Origin: JABFRJ01 sp963847145
GTDB taxonomy: Bacteria; Pseudomonadota; Alphaproteobacteria; Rhizobiales; Hyphomicrobiaceae
Length of the DNA stretch: 64,000 nt
Direction of reading: 5' to 3'
Assembly (NCBI GenBank): GCA_963847145.1
Contig: CAWJYN010000007.1
Span: forward strand, 186,001-250,000
The position numbers and the translations under genes were made by a program. Shown here in pieces: positions 16,954-28,455 of this stretch. The notes under the pieces were generated by a model, which did no database searches, had not been told where the DNA came from, and was given only the letters and a program-made list of their open reading frames with translations. Position 1 is the stretch's first letter, and each line of letters opens with the position of its first letter.

Positions 16954-18021
16954 TCACGCCACCTTCGGCCGCAACTCACCCTTCTTATAACGCGCCGCCA
17001 TCTCTGACAGTGTCGCCACGCGCTTGATCTTGCTCGCCTGGCCTGCCGTGTTGAACTCCTGCAGGCGCTGCTTGCAGAGCGCGGTCATGGCGTCCATGGC
17101 GGGCTTCAGATACTTGCGCGGATCGAACTCGCCGGGGTTTTCGGCCAGCACCTTGCGGATCTGGCCGGTCATGGCCATGCGGTTGTCGGTGTCGATGTTG
17201 ATCTTGCGGACGCCGTGCTTGATGCCGCGCTGGATCTCTTCCACCGGCACGCCCCACGTCGGCTTCATCTTGCCGCCGAACTTGTTGATGATGTCCTGCA
17301 GGTCCTGCGGCACCGACGACGAGCCGTGCATCACGAGGTGCGTCTCAGGCAGTTTGCGGTGGATCTCTTCGATGACGTTCATCGCCAGCACCTTGCCGTC
17401 AGGCTTGCGCGAGAACTTATAGGCGCCGTGGCTGGTACCCATGGCAATCGCCAGCGCATCGACTTCCGTCTCGCGTACGAACTTGACCGCTTCGTCCGGG
17501 TTCGTCAGCAGCTGATCATGGCTGAGCGTGTCATCCGTGCCATGCCCGTCTTCCTTGTCACCCTTGCCCGTCTCCAGCGAGCCAAGCACGCCCAGCTCGC
17601 CTTCCACCGAGATGCCGCCGAGATGCGAAATCTCGCAAACCTTCTTCGTCACTGCGACGTTGTAGTCCCAATCGGCAGGCTTCGAGCCCGACGCATCCAG
17701 CGACCCGTCCATCATGACAGACGTAAACCCGGCCTGGATCGCGGTCATGCAGGTGGCCGGCTCGTTGCCGTGGTCGAGATGCACGCAGACGGGAATGTGC
17801 GGATAAATCTCCGTCACAGCGTCCATCATGTGCTTGAGCATGATGTCGTTGGCATAGCTGCGCGCACCACGGCTCGCCTGAATGATCACCGGCGCATCAA
17901 CCGCATTCGCCGCGCTCATGATCGCGAGGGCCTGCTCCATGTTGTTGATATTGAAGGCTGGAACGCCATAGCTGTGCTCGGCGGCGTGGTCGAGCAACTG
18001 GCGAAGGGTGATGCGGGCCAT
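16954..18021 (-). CDS. fba: Class II fructose-bisphosphate aldolase, Calvin-cycle subtype
   Basis: 355 residues; cleaves or condenses fructose 1,6-bisphosphate (and sedoheptulose bisphosphate in Calvin-type members). Zinc-enzyme motifs: YGVPAFNINNMEQ, VCVHLDHGNEPATC (metal and catalytic His/Asp region), SVEGELGVLG (Glu ligand), AMGTSHGAYKFSRKP (His ligand) and LVMHGSSSVP (His ligand). The KFSRKPDGKVLAMNVIEEI segment and the long C-terminus typify the Calvin-cycle subtype that many Rhizobiales use for glycolysis or gluconeogenesis too. No RuBisCO or other cbb gene is near. Divergent from the GGCT-like gene. Confidence 0.95.
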   Translation of the reverse strand: MARITLRQLLDHAAEHSYGVPAFNINNMEQALAIMSAANAVDAPVIIQASRGARSYANDIMLKHMMDAVTEIYPHIPVCVHLDHGNEPATCMTAIQAGFTSVMMDGSLDASGSKPADWDYNVAVTKKVCEISHLGGISVEGELGVLGSLETGKGDKEDGHGTDDTLSHDQLLTNPDEAVKFVRETEVDALAIAMGTSHGAYKFSRKPDGKVLAMNVIEEIHRKLPETHLVMHGSSSVPQDLQDIINKFGGKMKPTWGVPVEEIQRGIKHGVRKINIDTDNRMAMTGQIRKVLAENPGEFDPRKYLKPAMDAMTALCKQRLQEFNTAGQASKIKRVATLSEMAARYKKGELRPKVA

Positions 18022-18183
18022 GGCGGGTCTCCGGTGAGCGGCGCGGCGTGGGATGAGAGATTTGGCGCTCGTTTAGCGCAGAATGCCATCTCTGGCCAAG
18101 GCCGCCGAAAGAATGCTTAACAACCCCCAACGCTGCAGCGGACTGGTTAGCGATCCTCGTGAGAACGTCCCAGGAAAACCCCT

Positions 18184-18585
18184 ATGAGCAGTTGCCTGTT
18201 TGTTTATGGATCGCTGGTGACGGCGCAAGCTCATCCGCAAGGCCGTCGATTACGGGTGGAGGCGCTGTTGCTGGGGCCAGCGGAGATCGCCGGGCGGCTG
18301 TATCGGGTGAGCTGGTATCCGGGCTTGCGGCCGCCGGTCGATCCGAGTGATCATGTTCATGGCGAGGTTTATCAACTGAACGATCCGGCTCGCTCGCTGG
18401 CATGGCTGGACGAATATGAAGGCCTTACACAAGGCGGCAGCAGCGGCGCGCCGCCCGATGTTTACGCACGTGTCGAGCGTGATGTGATCATGGCTGACGG
18501 TGGCACCCGGCGCGTTTGGGTCTATCTCTATCAGGTTGGCCTGCCCGCTGATGCCTTCATCCCGGACGGCCGTTGGCGGGGGTGA
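18184..18585 (+). CDS. Gamma-glutamylcyclotransferase-like (GGCT/AIG2) protein
   Basis: 133 residues of the GGCT fold. Substrate loop CLFVYGSL at residues 4-11 and the acidic motif LDEYEGL near 77-83 supply the expected catalytic Glu. Family members release 5-oxoproline from gamma-glutamyl peptides; bacterial short members are mostly uncharacterised. The region between, RLYRVSWYPGLRPPVDPSDHVHGEVYQL, is standard for the fold. Ends 180 bases before clpB and could be in the same direction without sharing its heat-shock promoter. Confidence 0.8.
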   Translation: MSSCLFVYGSLVTAQAHPQGRRLRVEALLLGPAEIAGRLYRVSWYPGLRPPVDPSDHVHGEVYQLNDPARSLAWLDEYEGLTQGGSSGAPPDVYARVERDVIMADGGTRRVWVYLYQVGLPADAFIPDGRWRG

Positions 18586-18642
18586 ACTCACAACGGCCCT
18601 ACGGCGCGTCTTTTTTCGTGCCAATTTAGAAGGCCAAACCCC

Positions 18643-18671
18643 CTTTAAGTGGCGCGCTGCACTCCCCATTT
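18643..18671 (+). promoter_or_regulatory. RpoH (sigma-32)-like promoter of clpB
   Basis: CTTTAA (18643-18648), 15-base spacer, CCCCATTT (18664-18671). This is close to the heat-shock consensus CTTGAA and CCCCATnT and lies about 95 bases before the clpB ATG. Consistent with RpoH control of ClpB in proteobacteria. Confidence 0.65.
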
Positions 18672-18764
18672 CCTATGCAGCGCTGCCGCAAGGGGCGCGT
18701 AGGATTATAGTGCACAGCTGGTGCCGTCGCTTTGGGGCGGCCCAGCGGGTGGAGACCAGACCCC

Positions 18765-21416
<2,652 letters not shown>

Positions 21417-21434
21417 GACGGCGGTGCGGAATGT

Positions 21435-21469
21435 GTTGGGTTACGCCGCTGAAACGCAGCTAACCCAAC
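21435..21469. repeat. GGGTTA/TAACCC inverted repeat after clpB
   Basis: GTTGGGTTA (21435-21443) and TAACCCAAC (21461-21469) around a 17-base loop, between convergent clpB and dnaB. Third site of this repeat family in the window. It lacks a T-tract, so it is not an obvious terminator. Confidence 0.6.
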
Positions 21470-21508
21470 CTACAACGCGGCTCAACAAACCGACTAAATT
21501 GCGCCGCT

Positions 21509-23062
21509 CTATTCCAACCGCTCGGCCATGTATTGTTCGCGCGCGAGGTCTGAGAAGCGGGTGAACTGGCCTTCCCAGGCGAGCTGGGCGGTGCCGACGG
21601 CGCTATGACGGGACTTGCCGAGGATGACTTCGGCCTTGCCAGTGATGGCTTGCATCTTCGCCATCCATTCCTGGAATTTGACTTGATCGCTTTCGTCAGG
21701 CTTCAGGCGCTCGACATAGTACTCTTCGCGATAGACGAACATGACGACGTCGGCGTCCTGCTCGATGGAGCCCGATTCACGAAGATCGGAAAGCTGCGGG
21801 CGCTTGTCTTCGCGCTGCTCGACCTGACGGGACAGCTGCGAAAGCGCGATGATCGGCACGGCCAATTCTTTGGCGAGCGCCTTGAGGCCGGTGGTGATTT
21901 CGGTGATTTCTTGTACGCGATTGGCTTGTGAGGATTTGCCGGATCCGGCGAGCAATTGAAGATAGTCGACGATCAACAGGCCGAGACCCTTCTGGCGCTT
22001 GAGTTTGCGGGCGCGGGCGGCGAGCTGTGCGATGGTGATGCCGCCGGTCTGGTCGATGTAGAGTGGGATCTGCGACATGCGTTGGGAGACTTCGACCAGG
22101 GTCTTGAACTCGCGCTCGTCGATCATACCGCGGCGGATTTTTTCGGACTGGATACTCGCTTGTTCGGAAAGGATGCGGGTGGCGAGCTGTTCGGCGCTCA
22201 TTTCGAGACTGAAGAACGCGACGATGGCGCCGTCATGCTCGGTTGAATCGCGATCCAGTTCCGGCCGCGCTTCGATGGAGCGTTGATAGGCGTCAGCGAC
22301 GTTATAGGCGATGTTGGTGACGAGCGCGGTTTTGCCCATGGAGGGACGGCCGGCGAGCACGATCAAGTCTGACCGCTGCAAGCCGCCCATGCGGGCATCC
22401 AAATCGCGCAGGCCGGTTGAGATGCCGGACAAACCACCGTCGCGTTCGTAGGCCGCGTTGGCCATTTCAATGGCGACGCGCAGGGCATCGTTGAAGCCCA
22501 TGAAGCCCTGGCCGAACTTGCCGGTCTCGGCGAGTGAGAACAGTTTGCCTTCGGCCTCTTGGATTTGCGTCTCCGGCGGATTGTCGATCGGCGTGTCATA
22601 GGCCGTGTTGACCATGTCCTCGCCGATGGTGATCAGCTGACGGCGCAAGGCGAGGTCGTAGACGGTTTGCCCATAGTCTTTGGCATTGATGATGGTTGTC
22701 GCGTTGACCGTCAGCGAGCCGAGGTATTGCGGCACGGTGAGCCCGGGATTGATGGGTTCGTGGTGGTCGAAGAACGTCTTGAGCGTAATCGGCGTCGCTT
22801 GCTTGCCGGCACCGATCAGCTTGGCGGCGATCTCGTAGATCTCGGCATGCACGGGATCGAAGAAGTGCTCCGGCTGCAGGAAGCCGGACACACGATCGTG
22901 CGCTTCGTTGTTCACAAGAATGGCACCCAGCAAAGCCTGCTCGGCCTCGATGTTGTGGGGCGCGGTGCGGAAGGGCATAGGCCCATCGGCGGTGATTTGC
23001 GGGGCGTCCGAAACGGCAGGCGCAGCGTTGCGGGACAACCGGGTAATTGAAGCTTGGGTCAT
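21509..23062 (-). CDS. dnaB: Replicative DNA helicase DnaB
   Basis: 517 residues from ATG 23062 (MTQASITRLSRNAAP); an in-frame TTG at 23137 would add 25 residues. Hexameric helicase that unwinds DNA ahead of the replication fork and loads primase. N-terminal DnaB domain (about 35-140, start PHNIEAEQALLGAILVNNEAHD), RecA-like C-terminal domain with Walker A GRPSMGKTALVTNIA, Walker B GLLIVDYLQLL and LRESGSIEQDADVVMFVYREEYY. The roughly 30-residue Ala/Arg N-terminal tail is of alphaproteobacterial style. No intein was seen. Confidence 0.95.
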   Translation of the reverse strand: MTQASITRLSRNAAPAVSDAPQITADGPMPFRTAPHNIEAEQALLGAILVNNEAHDRVSGFLQPEHFFDPVHAEIYEIAAKLIGAGKQATPITLKTFFDHHEPINPGLTVPQYLGSLTVNATTIINAKDYGQTVYDLALRRQLITIGEDMVNTAYDTPIDNPPETQIQEAEGKLFSLAETGKFGQGFMGFNDALRVAIEMANAAYERDGGLSGISTGLRDLDARMGGLQRSDLIVLAGRPSMGKTALVTNIAYNVADAYQRSIEARPELDRDSTEHDGAIVAFFSLEMSAEQLATRILSEQASIQSEKIRRGMIDEREFKTLVEVSQRMSQIPLYIDQTGGITIAQLAARARKLKRQKGLGLLIVDYLQLLAGSGKSSQANRVQEITEITTGLKALAKELAVPIIALSQLSRQVEQREDKRPQLSDLRESGSIEQDADVVMFVYREEYYVERLKPDESDQVKFQEWMAKMQAITGKAEVILGKSRHSAVGTAQLAWEGQFTRFSDLAREQYMAERLE

Positions 23063-23220
23063 GGAGGTGGTGTAGTCGATTTGGGCGGCGAGAGGCGTGG
23101 CTGCGGTGCCGTGGGTGGAGTTATTCCTCGATATCAACAGACTGCGGAAAGTTCGCTTGCGTGTGGCGAATCAGTCTGGCCTGGCGATGGGACGCTGCAC
23201 CATGGCCGGCCAGCAGGTGG

Positions 23221-23577
23221 TTAGGAATCCGCATGCAACAGCGCGACGCGGGCGCCATGCGCAACCGTATCCAAGGCATGGGGCGTGTAGGGCTCGGCGA
23301 GGCGCGCCCACGCAACAAGCGCGCCGTTGGTAGCCGCCGACACTGATGGAAACACAACGCGGCGCGTGAGCAGGCAATAGGTGATTGCTGAACGGTCCAG
23401 CGGGCCAGCAGCGACCGGCGGCGTCAACGTTGTGGACAGTTCGAAGACGATGGCAAGCGCACCATCGATTGTGCGCTCGGCCTCGCCATACGCTGGCAGC
23501 TGGTCCCAGATCGCGCCGGCAATGGACGTATCGAGCAGCCGGGCAAAACGGACACTGCGACCGATGCGGACGATCAT
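23221..23577 (-). CDS. Small cyclophilin-like-fold protein (tentative)
   Basis: 118 residues from ATG 23577 (MIVRIGRSVRFARLLDTSIAGAIWDQLP). The pattern IWDQLP...A...T.DGALAIVFEL followed by a Gly-rich tail resembles the small bacterial cyclophilin-like fold family. That assignment rests on overall pattern only; catalytic residues cannot be assigned. Lies 37 bases after the stop of the exported hypothetical upstream and in the same direction, so possibly co-transcribed. Confidence 0.5.
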   Translation of the reverse strand: MIVRIGRSVRFARLLDTSIAGAIWDQLPAYGEAERTIDGALAIVFELSTTLTPPVAAGPLDRSAITYCLLTRRVVFPSVSAATNGALVAWARLAEPYTPHALDTVAHGARVALLHADS

Positions 23578-23614
23578 GTCACGGCGTGCGGGGCGTGTGA
23601 TCACGCGCCCGCGC

Positions 23615-24595
23615 TTATTGCTGCGCCCAGGGCAGTTCGGCAGTCCGCGACGTCAGAAGGCCGTCGCTGACGGCGTTGGCCAGCTTGTCTGACCCGATCT
23701 CGCGCGCCACATGTTCGGGCACGACCCACAAAGTGTAGGTAGCGGTGCGAACTGGACGGCTGCATGAGAGACGTCCCTCGATGACGCGGCAGGTGCTGTC
23801 GATGGACACTTCGCGTGGCTCGCGGCGGTCATGACGGACGAGTTTCAGGTCAATGGGCTGGACGAGCGCGGTGGCTGTGCCGAGATCGACATCGCGGAAC
23901 ACGCAGGTGCGTGAGTGGTTACAAGCGCCAGCGCCGCGGCCGATGCGACCGGTCAGGCTCAAGCTCTGGCTGAAGGAATGGTAGGAGGCTTGCGCCTGCG
24001 CGCCGTTCGAAACGTAGCAGCCTTCGGTCAGGCAGAGAATCGGATCGGCGGCGCGTTCTGAGTTGATCGGCCGGCCGTCGCTCGCTGCGAGAACCATCAA
24101 GATCGTGGCCCGGCCTTTGAGCCCGAAGTCCAGCGATGTGGCTGCAGAACCGGTGCCGGATTGCGCGCCAAGTGCGGAGCGCTGCTTAAGATCGAGACCA
24201 TCGGCCGGAGCGGCGACGACTTCAGTCGTCCAGGCTGGCGTGGTGAAGACTTCGGCGGCTTTAGGGCCACGCGCTTCGGCGGCGCGTTTGAGCTTTTCGG
24301 ACAACCGCTTCAGTTCGGCTTCGCGGCGCGCTTCGAGGATGCGCAACTCGTCAGCAGGAGGGGTGCCGATGTTGACGGGCCGACTTTCGGTGGCTGACGC
24401 GGCTTTGCGCGCGGCATCGAGCAGTTCGCTCTCGCTGAACTTACTGGCTGGCGGCGCGTCTGCAGCCGCTGCCGGACCTGTTGCGCACAATGCAGTGAGC
24501 GCTAAACTTGCCAGCATGGCTTTCGCCGCAGGCATTGACGCCGCCGATGCGCGAAACGCGCGCATCGCCGTGATCGTCCCGATCCCTCTGCTCAT
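23615..24595 (-). CDS. Exported hypothetical protein
   Basis: 326 residues from ATG 24595 (MSRGIGTITAMRAF), with GAGGG a few bases upstream. Signal peptide region ASMPAAKAMLASLALTALCATGPAAA, then a charged helical segment (about 70-110, EARREAELKRLSEKLKRAAEARG), and a C-terminal globular part with six to seven cysteines (CLTEGCYVS, ACNHSRTCVF, STCRVIEGRLSC), likely disulfide-bonded in the periplasm. I do not recognise the family. The sequence looks well conserved in style and not decayed. Confidence 0.65.
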   Translation of the reverse strand: MSRGIGTITAMRAFRASAASMPAAKAMLASLALTALCATGPAAAADAPPASKFSESELLDAARKAASATESRPVNIGTPPADELRILEARREAELKRLSEKLKRAAEARGPKAAEVFTTPAWTTEVVAAPADGLDLKQRSALGAQSGTGSAATSLDFGLKGRATILMVLAASDGRPINSERAADPILCLTEGCYVSNGAQAQASYHSFSQSLSLTGRIGRGAGACNHSRTCVFRDVDLGTATALVQPIDLKLVRHDRREPREVSIDSTCRVIEGRLSCSRPVRTATYTLWVVPEHVAREIGSDKLANAVSDGLLTSRTAELPWAQQ

Positions 24596-24861
24596 CGTCC
24601 CTCGCCCGTGCCGGTGTGGCAGTTTGAAAATTCTTGAAGGTCTTGAGTGCAGGTCTTGGAATTCCAGTGGCATGAGCAATTTTCCCGGCTCAGACCACTT
24701 GCCCCTGTCCTTATCGGACTAGGACTTTCTCTGCCTTTCCTATGGCAACACCATGGCGTGTGGTGCCTGAACCATACCTGAACGAAGAAACAAAGGTGTG
24801 GACAGCTTAGGGATTGACAGGCGCAACGGCTCGCGGTTGCCGGGCGGAACGGTCGTGTCGC

Positions 24862-25113
24862 TCAGGGCGCAAATCCGGCCGAAGCAATCTCCATCTGGCA
24901 CTTGCGGCCAAGTTTCAGAAACTTGGCCAGCACGCACTGTTTCACACTTTGAATGGTCGATTCGGCCGTAATGCACAGCCGCCGCACGTCCGCTTCGCAG
25001 GCTGCCCGTAAGGCGGGTGTCACCTCTGGCGGCATTTTGATCTCGTCTGATGCACGCACAGGTCCAGACATCACAATGAGAATGCCGAGCACGGCCCTTT
25101 GGAGTCGGATCAT
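24862..25113 (-). CDS. Exported GLG1-type Cys-rich repeat peptide
   Basis: 83 residues from ATG 25113. Signal peptide MIRLQRAVLGILIVMSGPVRA, then a short domain ACEADVRRLC...VKQCVLAKFLKLGRKCQMEIA. Four Cys are spaced as in the Cys-rich GLG1 repeat (C-x3-D-x4-C ... C-x9-C), a single-repeat exported protein common in Rhizobiales. Function unknown, probably periplasmic. Other start codons lie further upstream (to 25254), but only 25113 gives a signal peptide. Confidence 0.7.
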   Translation of the reverse strand: MIRLQRAVLGILIVMSGPVRASDEIKMPPEVTPALRAACEADVRRLCITAESTIQSVKQCVLAKFLKLGRKCQMEIASAGFAP

Positions 25114-25228
25114 GGCGGGTCCCCAGGAAGACTGCTCCGAACGAGCGGCACGGCGTTTGCGGATGCTCTGCGGCCAAAAAGAGGCAAAACCCGCCGGACG
25201 ACAGCGGGACTTGGGCGAAACTGAAGTA

Positions 25229-26140
25229 TCAGCCGCCACGCTGGATCGCCGCAAGCCCCTCTCGGTAGGTAGGGTAAGCGAGCTTGACGCCGAGCGCGGT
25301 CTTCAGGCGGCGATTGTCTACCCGTTTGCTCTCGCCATAGAAGCTCTGCGCCATGGGTGATAACTGCGCGTCTGCAAACGGAATTTCAGGGGGCGGTTGC
25401 ATCCCGAGCAACCGGGCGGCGTACGCTACAACGTCTTGGGGCGGGGCTGGCTCGTCGTCTACCACATTGTAGGTATCGAAGCCGGTGGGAATGTCAGCGC
25501 TGGCCAAGGCCATGGCCCGCGCGAGCGTCGCGGCGATGTCGGCTACATGGATACGGTTGAAGACCTGGCCAGGTTTGATAATGCGCCGCGCGGTGCCGTC
25601 CAGCACAGCGTCGATGGCGCTCCGGCCCGGTCCGTAGATCCCTGGCAGCCGGAAGATCTCGACACGTTTGCTGGTTTCGCGCCCAAACGCACGCCACTGT
25701 TCCTCGGCTAAAACGCGCCGAGCGCCACGCGCACTCTTAGGGTGGAGTGGCGCCGTCTCGTCAATCACGCCGCCCGCGGCATCTCCATAGACACCGACCG
25801 TGGACAGATACCCGAGCCAGACGAGTGATGGGAGCGCGGCCAGATCGGCGCCATGCCAGCGTAGCGCTGGGTCACCCTGATCATCGGGCGGGATCGAGAG
25901 CAGCAGATGGGTGGTGCCCTGCAAGAGGGCTGCGATGTGGGGCGCGCGTGCGGTGCCATCGAAGGCCGATAGGGCGACAGAGGGATGCGGCGTTGCCGAA
26001 CTCGTTCGCCGTGTTCCCGCGATCGCAAGGGCATGGTCTGATGTCAGCAGCCGGTCGCCGAGTACCTCGGCGCAGTAGCCGTAGCCGAAACAGAAGAGCT
26101 TTTTTTGCGTCTGCTGCAGGCCGTTGCTGGCTTTGATCAT
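25229..26140 (-). CDS. NAD(P)-dependent epimerase/SDR-like protein (YeeZ family)
   Basis: 303 residues from ATG 26140, which overlaps the queG stop (ATGA, 26137-26140). Extended short-chain dehydrogenase fold with a modified dinucleotide loop, CFGYGYCAEVLGDRL, a YLSTVGVYGD motif, RLPGIYGPGRSAID, and VFNRIHVADIAATLARAM. The YeeZ/NAD-epimerase group has an incomplete YxxxK (here the Tyr of STVGVYGD with the region around RRVLAEEQWR), so catalysis is uncertain. Co-translated with queG. Confidence 0.8.
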   Translation of the reverse strand: MIKASNGLQQTQKKLFCFGYGYCAEVLGDRLLTSDHALAIAGTRRTSSATPHPSVALSAFDGTARAPHIAALLQGTTHLLLSIPPDDQGDPALRWHGADLAALPSLVWLGYLSTVGVYGDAAGGVIDETAPLHPKSARGARRVLAEEQWRAFGRETSKRVEIFRLPGIYGPGRSAIDAVLDGTARRIIKPGQVFNRIHVADIAATLARAMALASADIPTGFDTYNVVDDEPAPPQDVVAYAARLLGMQPPPEIPFADAQLSPMAQSFYGESKRVDNRRLKTALGVKLAYPTYREGLAAIQRGG

Positions 26141-27288
26141 GCTGGGACCTCGCCGGTAACACTGCGCGTCCATTCATCCCGAACGCTTTCGTCGGGTTCC
26201 AATGGCAGGTGCCGTGCCCGTGCAGCAGCCCATGCGCTCTGATCGGCCAGCTGTGTCAGCGCCCACACCGCAGCACCGCGCACCACCGGCGCAGAATCGT
26301 CCAACAAACGGACGACTGCCGGGAGCAGGCTTTTGTCGCCAGCGTTGCCGACGGCAATCAGCACATTGCGGACGAAACGGTTGCGACCGGTCCGCTTGAT
26401 GGGCGTTCCCGCAAAGCGCGTCCGGAATTGTGCGTCGTCAAGCGTGATCAACTCGGCCAGTGGTGGGTTGGCGGTTTCTGCCTTTGCCGCCAGCCGCTGA
26501 TCGCGTGCAGCCGCCGCGAACTTGTTCCATGGGCACACCGCCAGACAGTCGTCGCAGCCGAACACGCGATTGCCGATGGCGCGCCGGAACTCCTGCGGGA
26601 TGGGACCGGCATGCTCGATGGTGAGGTAGGCAATGCAACGCCGTGCATCGAGCTGGTAAGGCGCCGGAAATGCAGCCGTTGGGCAGGCGTCCAGGCATCG
26701 CCGGCACGACCCGCAATGGTCGGCTTCGGGCTCATCGGGTGGCAATTCGGCGGTGGTCAGAATGGCTCCAAGAAACAACCACGATCCACCCGCGGTTCGT
26801 GACACGAGATTGGTATGTTTGCCTTGCCAGCCGATTCCCGCCGCCTGGGCGAGCGGTTTTTCCATCAGCGGCGCTGTGTCGACAAATACTTTGACGTCTG
26901 CGCCGGTTTCGGCGGCCAGCAGGCGGGCGACGCGCTTGAGGCCTTTCTTGACGAGGTCGTGGTAGTCGCGTCCGCGTGCGTACGCAGAGATAACGCCGCG
27001 CTGCGCTGGGACTGCGGTTGCAATCGGGTTTTCGTCAGGCGCGTAGCTGAGACCGAACATCAAAATGCTGCGCGCCTCCGGCCACAGGACGTGTGGATCG
27101 GCGCGGCGGTCGGCGTGCGTTGCCAGCCACGCCATGGTGCCGTGGTGGTTGTCTTGAAGGAAATGGCGGAGCCGCTCGCCAGCCTGGCCAATGGCGGCGG
27201 GCTTGGTTACGCGCATCAGATCGAAGCCCGCTGCGCGTGCGTCGCAAGCGAGTTGATGCTTCAGTTCGAGTTGGCGCGCGAGTGTCAT
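26137..27288 (-). CDS. queG: Epoxyqueuosine reductase
   Basis: 383 residues. Cobalamin and iron-sulfur enzyme that reduces epoxyqueuosine to queuosine in tRNA. Catalytic/cobalamin region at 60-160 (ARSILMFGLSYAPDENP, GRDYHDLVKKGLKRVARLL, DTAPLMEKPLAQAAGIGWQGKHTNLV), then two 4Fe-4S clusters with CGSCRRCLDACPTAAF and CDDCLAVCPWNKF, and C-terminal HEAT-like repeats (VGNAGDKSLLPAVVRLLDDSAPVVRGAAVWAL). Standard length for the long form. Stop overlaps the next gene. Confidence 0.95.
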   Translation of the reverse strand: MTLARQLELKHQLACDARAAGFDLMRVTKPAAIGQAGERLRHFLQDNHHGTMAWLATHADRRADPHVLWPEARSILMFGLSYAPDENPIATAVPAQRGVISAYARGRDYHDLVKKGLKRVARLLAAETGADVKVFVDTAPLMEKPLAQAAGIGWQGKHTNLVSRTAGGSWLFLGAILTTAELPPDEPEADHCGSCRRCLDACPTAAFPAPYQLDARRCIAYLTIEHAGPIPQEFRRAIGNRVFGCDDCLAVCPWNKFAAAARDQRLAAKAETANPPLAELITLDDAQFRTRFAGTPIKRTGRNRFVRNVLIAVGNAGDKSLLPAVVRLLDDSAPVVRGAAVWALTQLADQSAWAAARARHLPLEPDESVRDEWTRSVTGEVPA

Positions 27289-27359
27289 AGGGCTTCGAGA
27301 GATACCGGGCGCGAGATACCGAACAGAGGCCGCGCTGCTTGCTCCGTTCGTCCCACGCG

Positions 27360-27794
27360 CTACTTCCCGCCAAAATGCGAATGCAGTACGCGATCACCGG
27401 CTTTGAGGCCCAGCCGCTCGGCTGCACCGCCCGCAAGTTCCAAAACGGCAGCGGCAGGCGCGCCCGATGAAATAATAGCCTCAGACAAGGGCTCGGTGCG
27501 AACTTCGATGCGATGGACGACCCCGTTGGGCAAGATGAACACCATGTCCAAGGGAATGTAAGTGTTCTTCATCCACATGGTGAGTTCCCGCGGTGGTGCA
27601 TAGGGGAATAGCATACCGCTGGAATCGGCTAGTTCGGTTCGGAACATCAGGCCTTTGGCCTGCTCATCGAGCGTGCGGGCAACTTCAACTTCGATCTTGC
27701 GCTCGCCGCTTGCGGTTACCAGCGTCAGGGTCTCCCGCCGCATCTGCGCCTCACTCGACACGGGCGAGGCAAGTATGGCTGCCGCCCAAACCAA
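27360..27794 (-). CDS. DUF192 family protein, start unresolved
   Basis: Domain from about 27743 down (MRRETLTLVTASGERKIEVEVARTLDEQAKGLMFRTELADSSGML) covers all of DUF192, with the WMKNTYIPLDMVFI core and GLKAGDRVLHSHFGGK end. In front is a clear signal-peptide-like stretch (ARRAALFALVWAAAILASPVSSEAQ), but no ATG or GTG exists at its beginning. The TTG used here (27794) keeps only its hydrophobic half; an ATT at 27830 would give the complete signal; ATG 27743 gives none. DUF192 proteins are usually exported and of unknown function. Confidence 0.7.
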   Translation of the reverse strand: MVWAAAILASPVSSEAQMRRETLTLVTASGERKIEVEVARTLDEQAKGLMFRTELADSSGMLFPYAPPRELTMWMKNTYIPLDMVFILPNGVVHRIEVRTEPLSEAIISSGAPAAAVLELAGGAAERLGLKAGDRVLHSHFGGK

Positions 27795-27861
27795 CGCAAA
27801 AAGGGCCGCGCGACGCGCGACCCCAAAAATGGATGCGCTGAGCGCACCCCTATGTTGCCTA

Positions 27862-28455
27862 TCAGTGCGAAAGCGGACCGGGAACCTGACCGTCGGGGCG
27901 AAGTTCAGCTGCCATGCAGCCTTTAGAGCCGCCGCCGTGGCGCACATACACAACCTGGCCAGGGCGAAGTTCCGTAAAGCCAAACCGCCGCAGCGTCTCC
28001 ATGTGGACGAAGATATCAGCAGTGCCATCTCCGCGTGTAAGGAATCCAAAGCCGCGCACCCTGTTGAACCATTTGACCATGGCTCTCTCCCACTCGCTCT
28101 CCGGCCGCACCTGCACATGCGTGCGTTGTGGCAGTTGCGAAGGGTGGATTGCCGTGCTCTCATCCATGCTCAAAATGCGGAAAGCTTGCAAGCCCCGCGG
28201 GCGGCGGAGAACTTCGCAGTGGACGCGCGCACCTTCGTAGGCAACCTGGTGGCCACCAGCGCGGAGACACGTGACGTGCAGAAGGACATCGGCGAGGCCA
28301 TTATCGGGCACGATAAATCCGTAACCCTTTGATGCATCAAACCATTTAATCGTGCCGGCGATTTCGAATACATCGATAGGAGCGGCATTTTGCAGCTCCT
28401 GGCTCAGATCCGGCTGGGTGCCCGTCAAGTCTTTCGGGCCGTTCTCGGTATTCAT
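27862..28455 (-). CDS. Two-domain cold-shock protein
   Basis: 197 residues from ATG 28455 (MNTENGPKDLTGTQ). Two cold-shock domains: about 36-100 with GTIKWFDASKGYGFIVPD (RNP1-like) and LADVLLHV, and about 125-190 with AMVKWFNRVRGFGFLTRGD and TADIFVHMETLRRFG. Binds single-stranded RNA/DNA as a chaperone. The double-CSD arrangement is typical of alphaproteobacteria and distinct from the roughly 70-residue CspA. About 600 bases of gene-free DNA lie upstream, compatible with a long regulated leader. Confidence 0.9.
   Translation of the reverse strand: MNTENGPKDLTGTQPDLSQELQNAAPIDVFEIAGTIKWFDASKGYGFIVPDNGLADVLLHVTCLRAGGHQVAYEGARVHCEVLRRPRGLQAFRILSMDESTAIHPSQLPQRTHVQVRPESEWERAMVKWFNRVRGFGFLTRGDGTADIFVHMETLRRFGFTELRPGQVVYVRHGGGSKGCMAAELRPDGQVPGPLSH

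Noticed and set aside
18732..18764. N-terminal extension of ClpB
   Set aside because: The extra 11 residues from TTG are not of the ClpB start; MNLETYSD matches the family.
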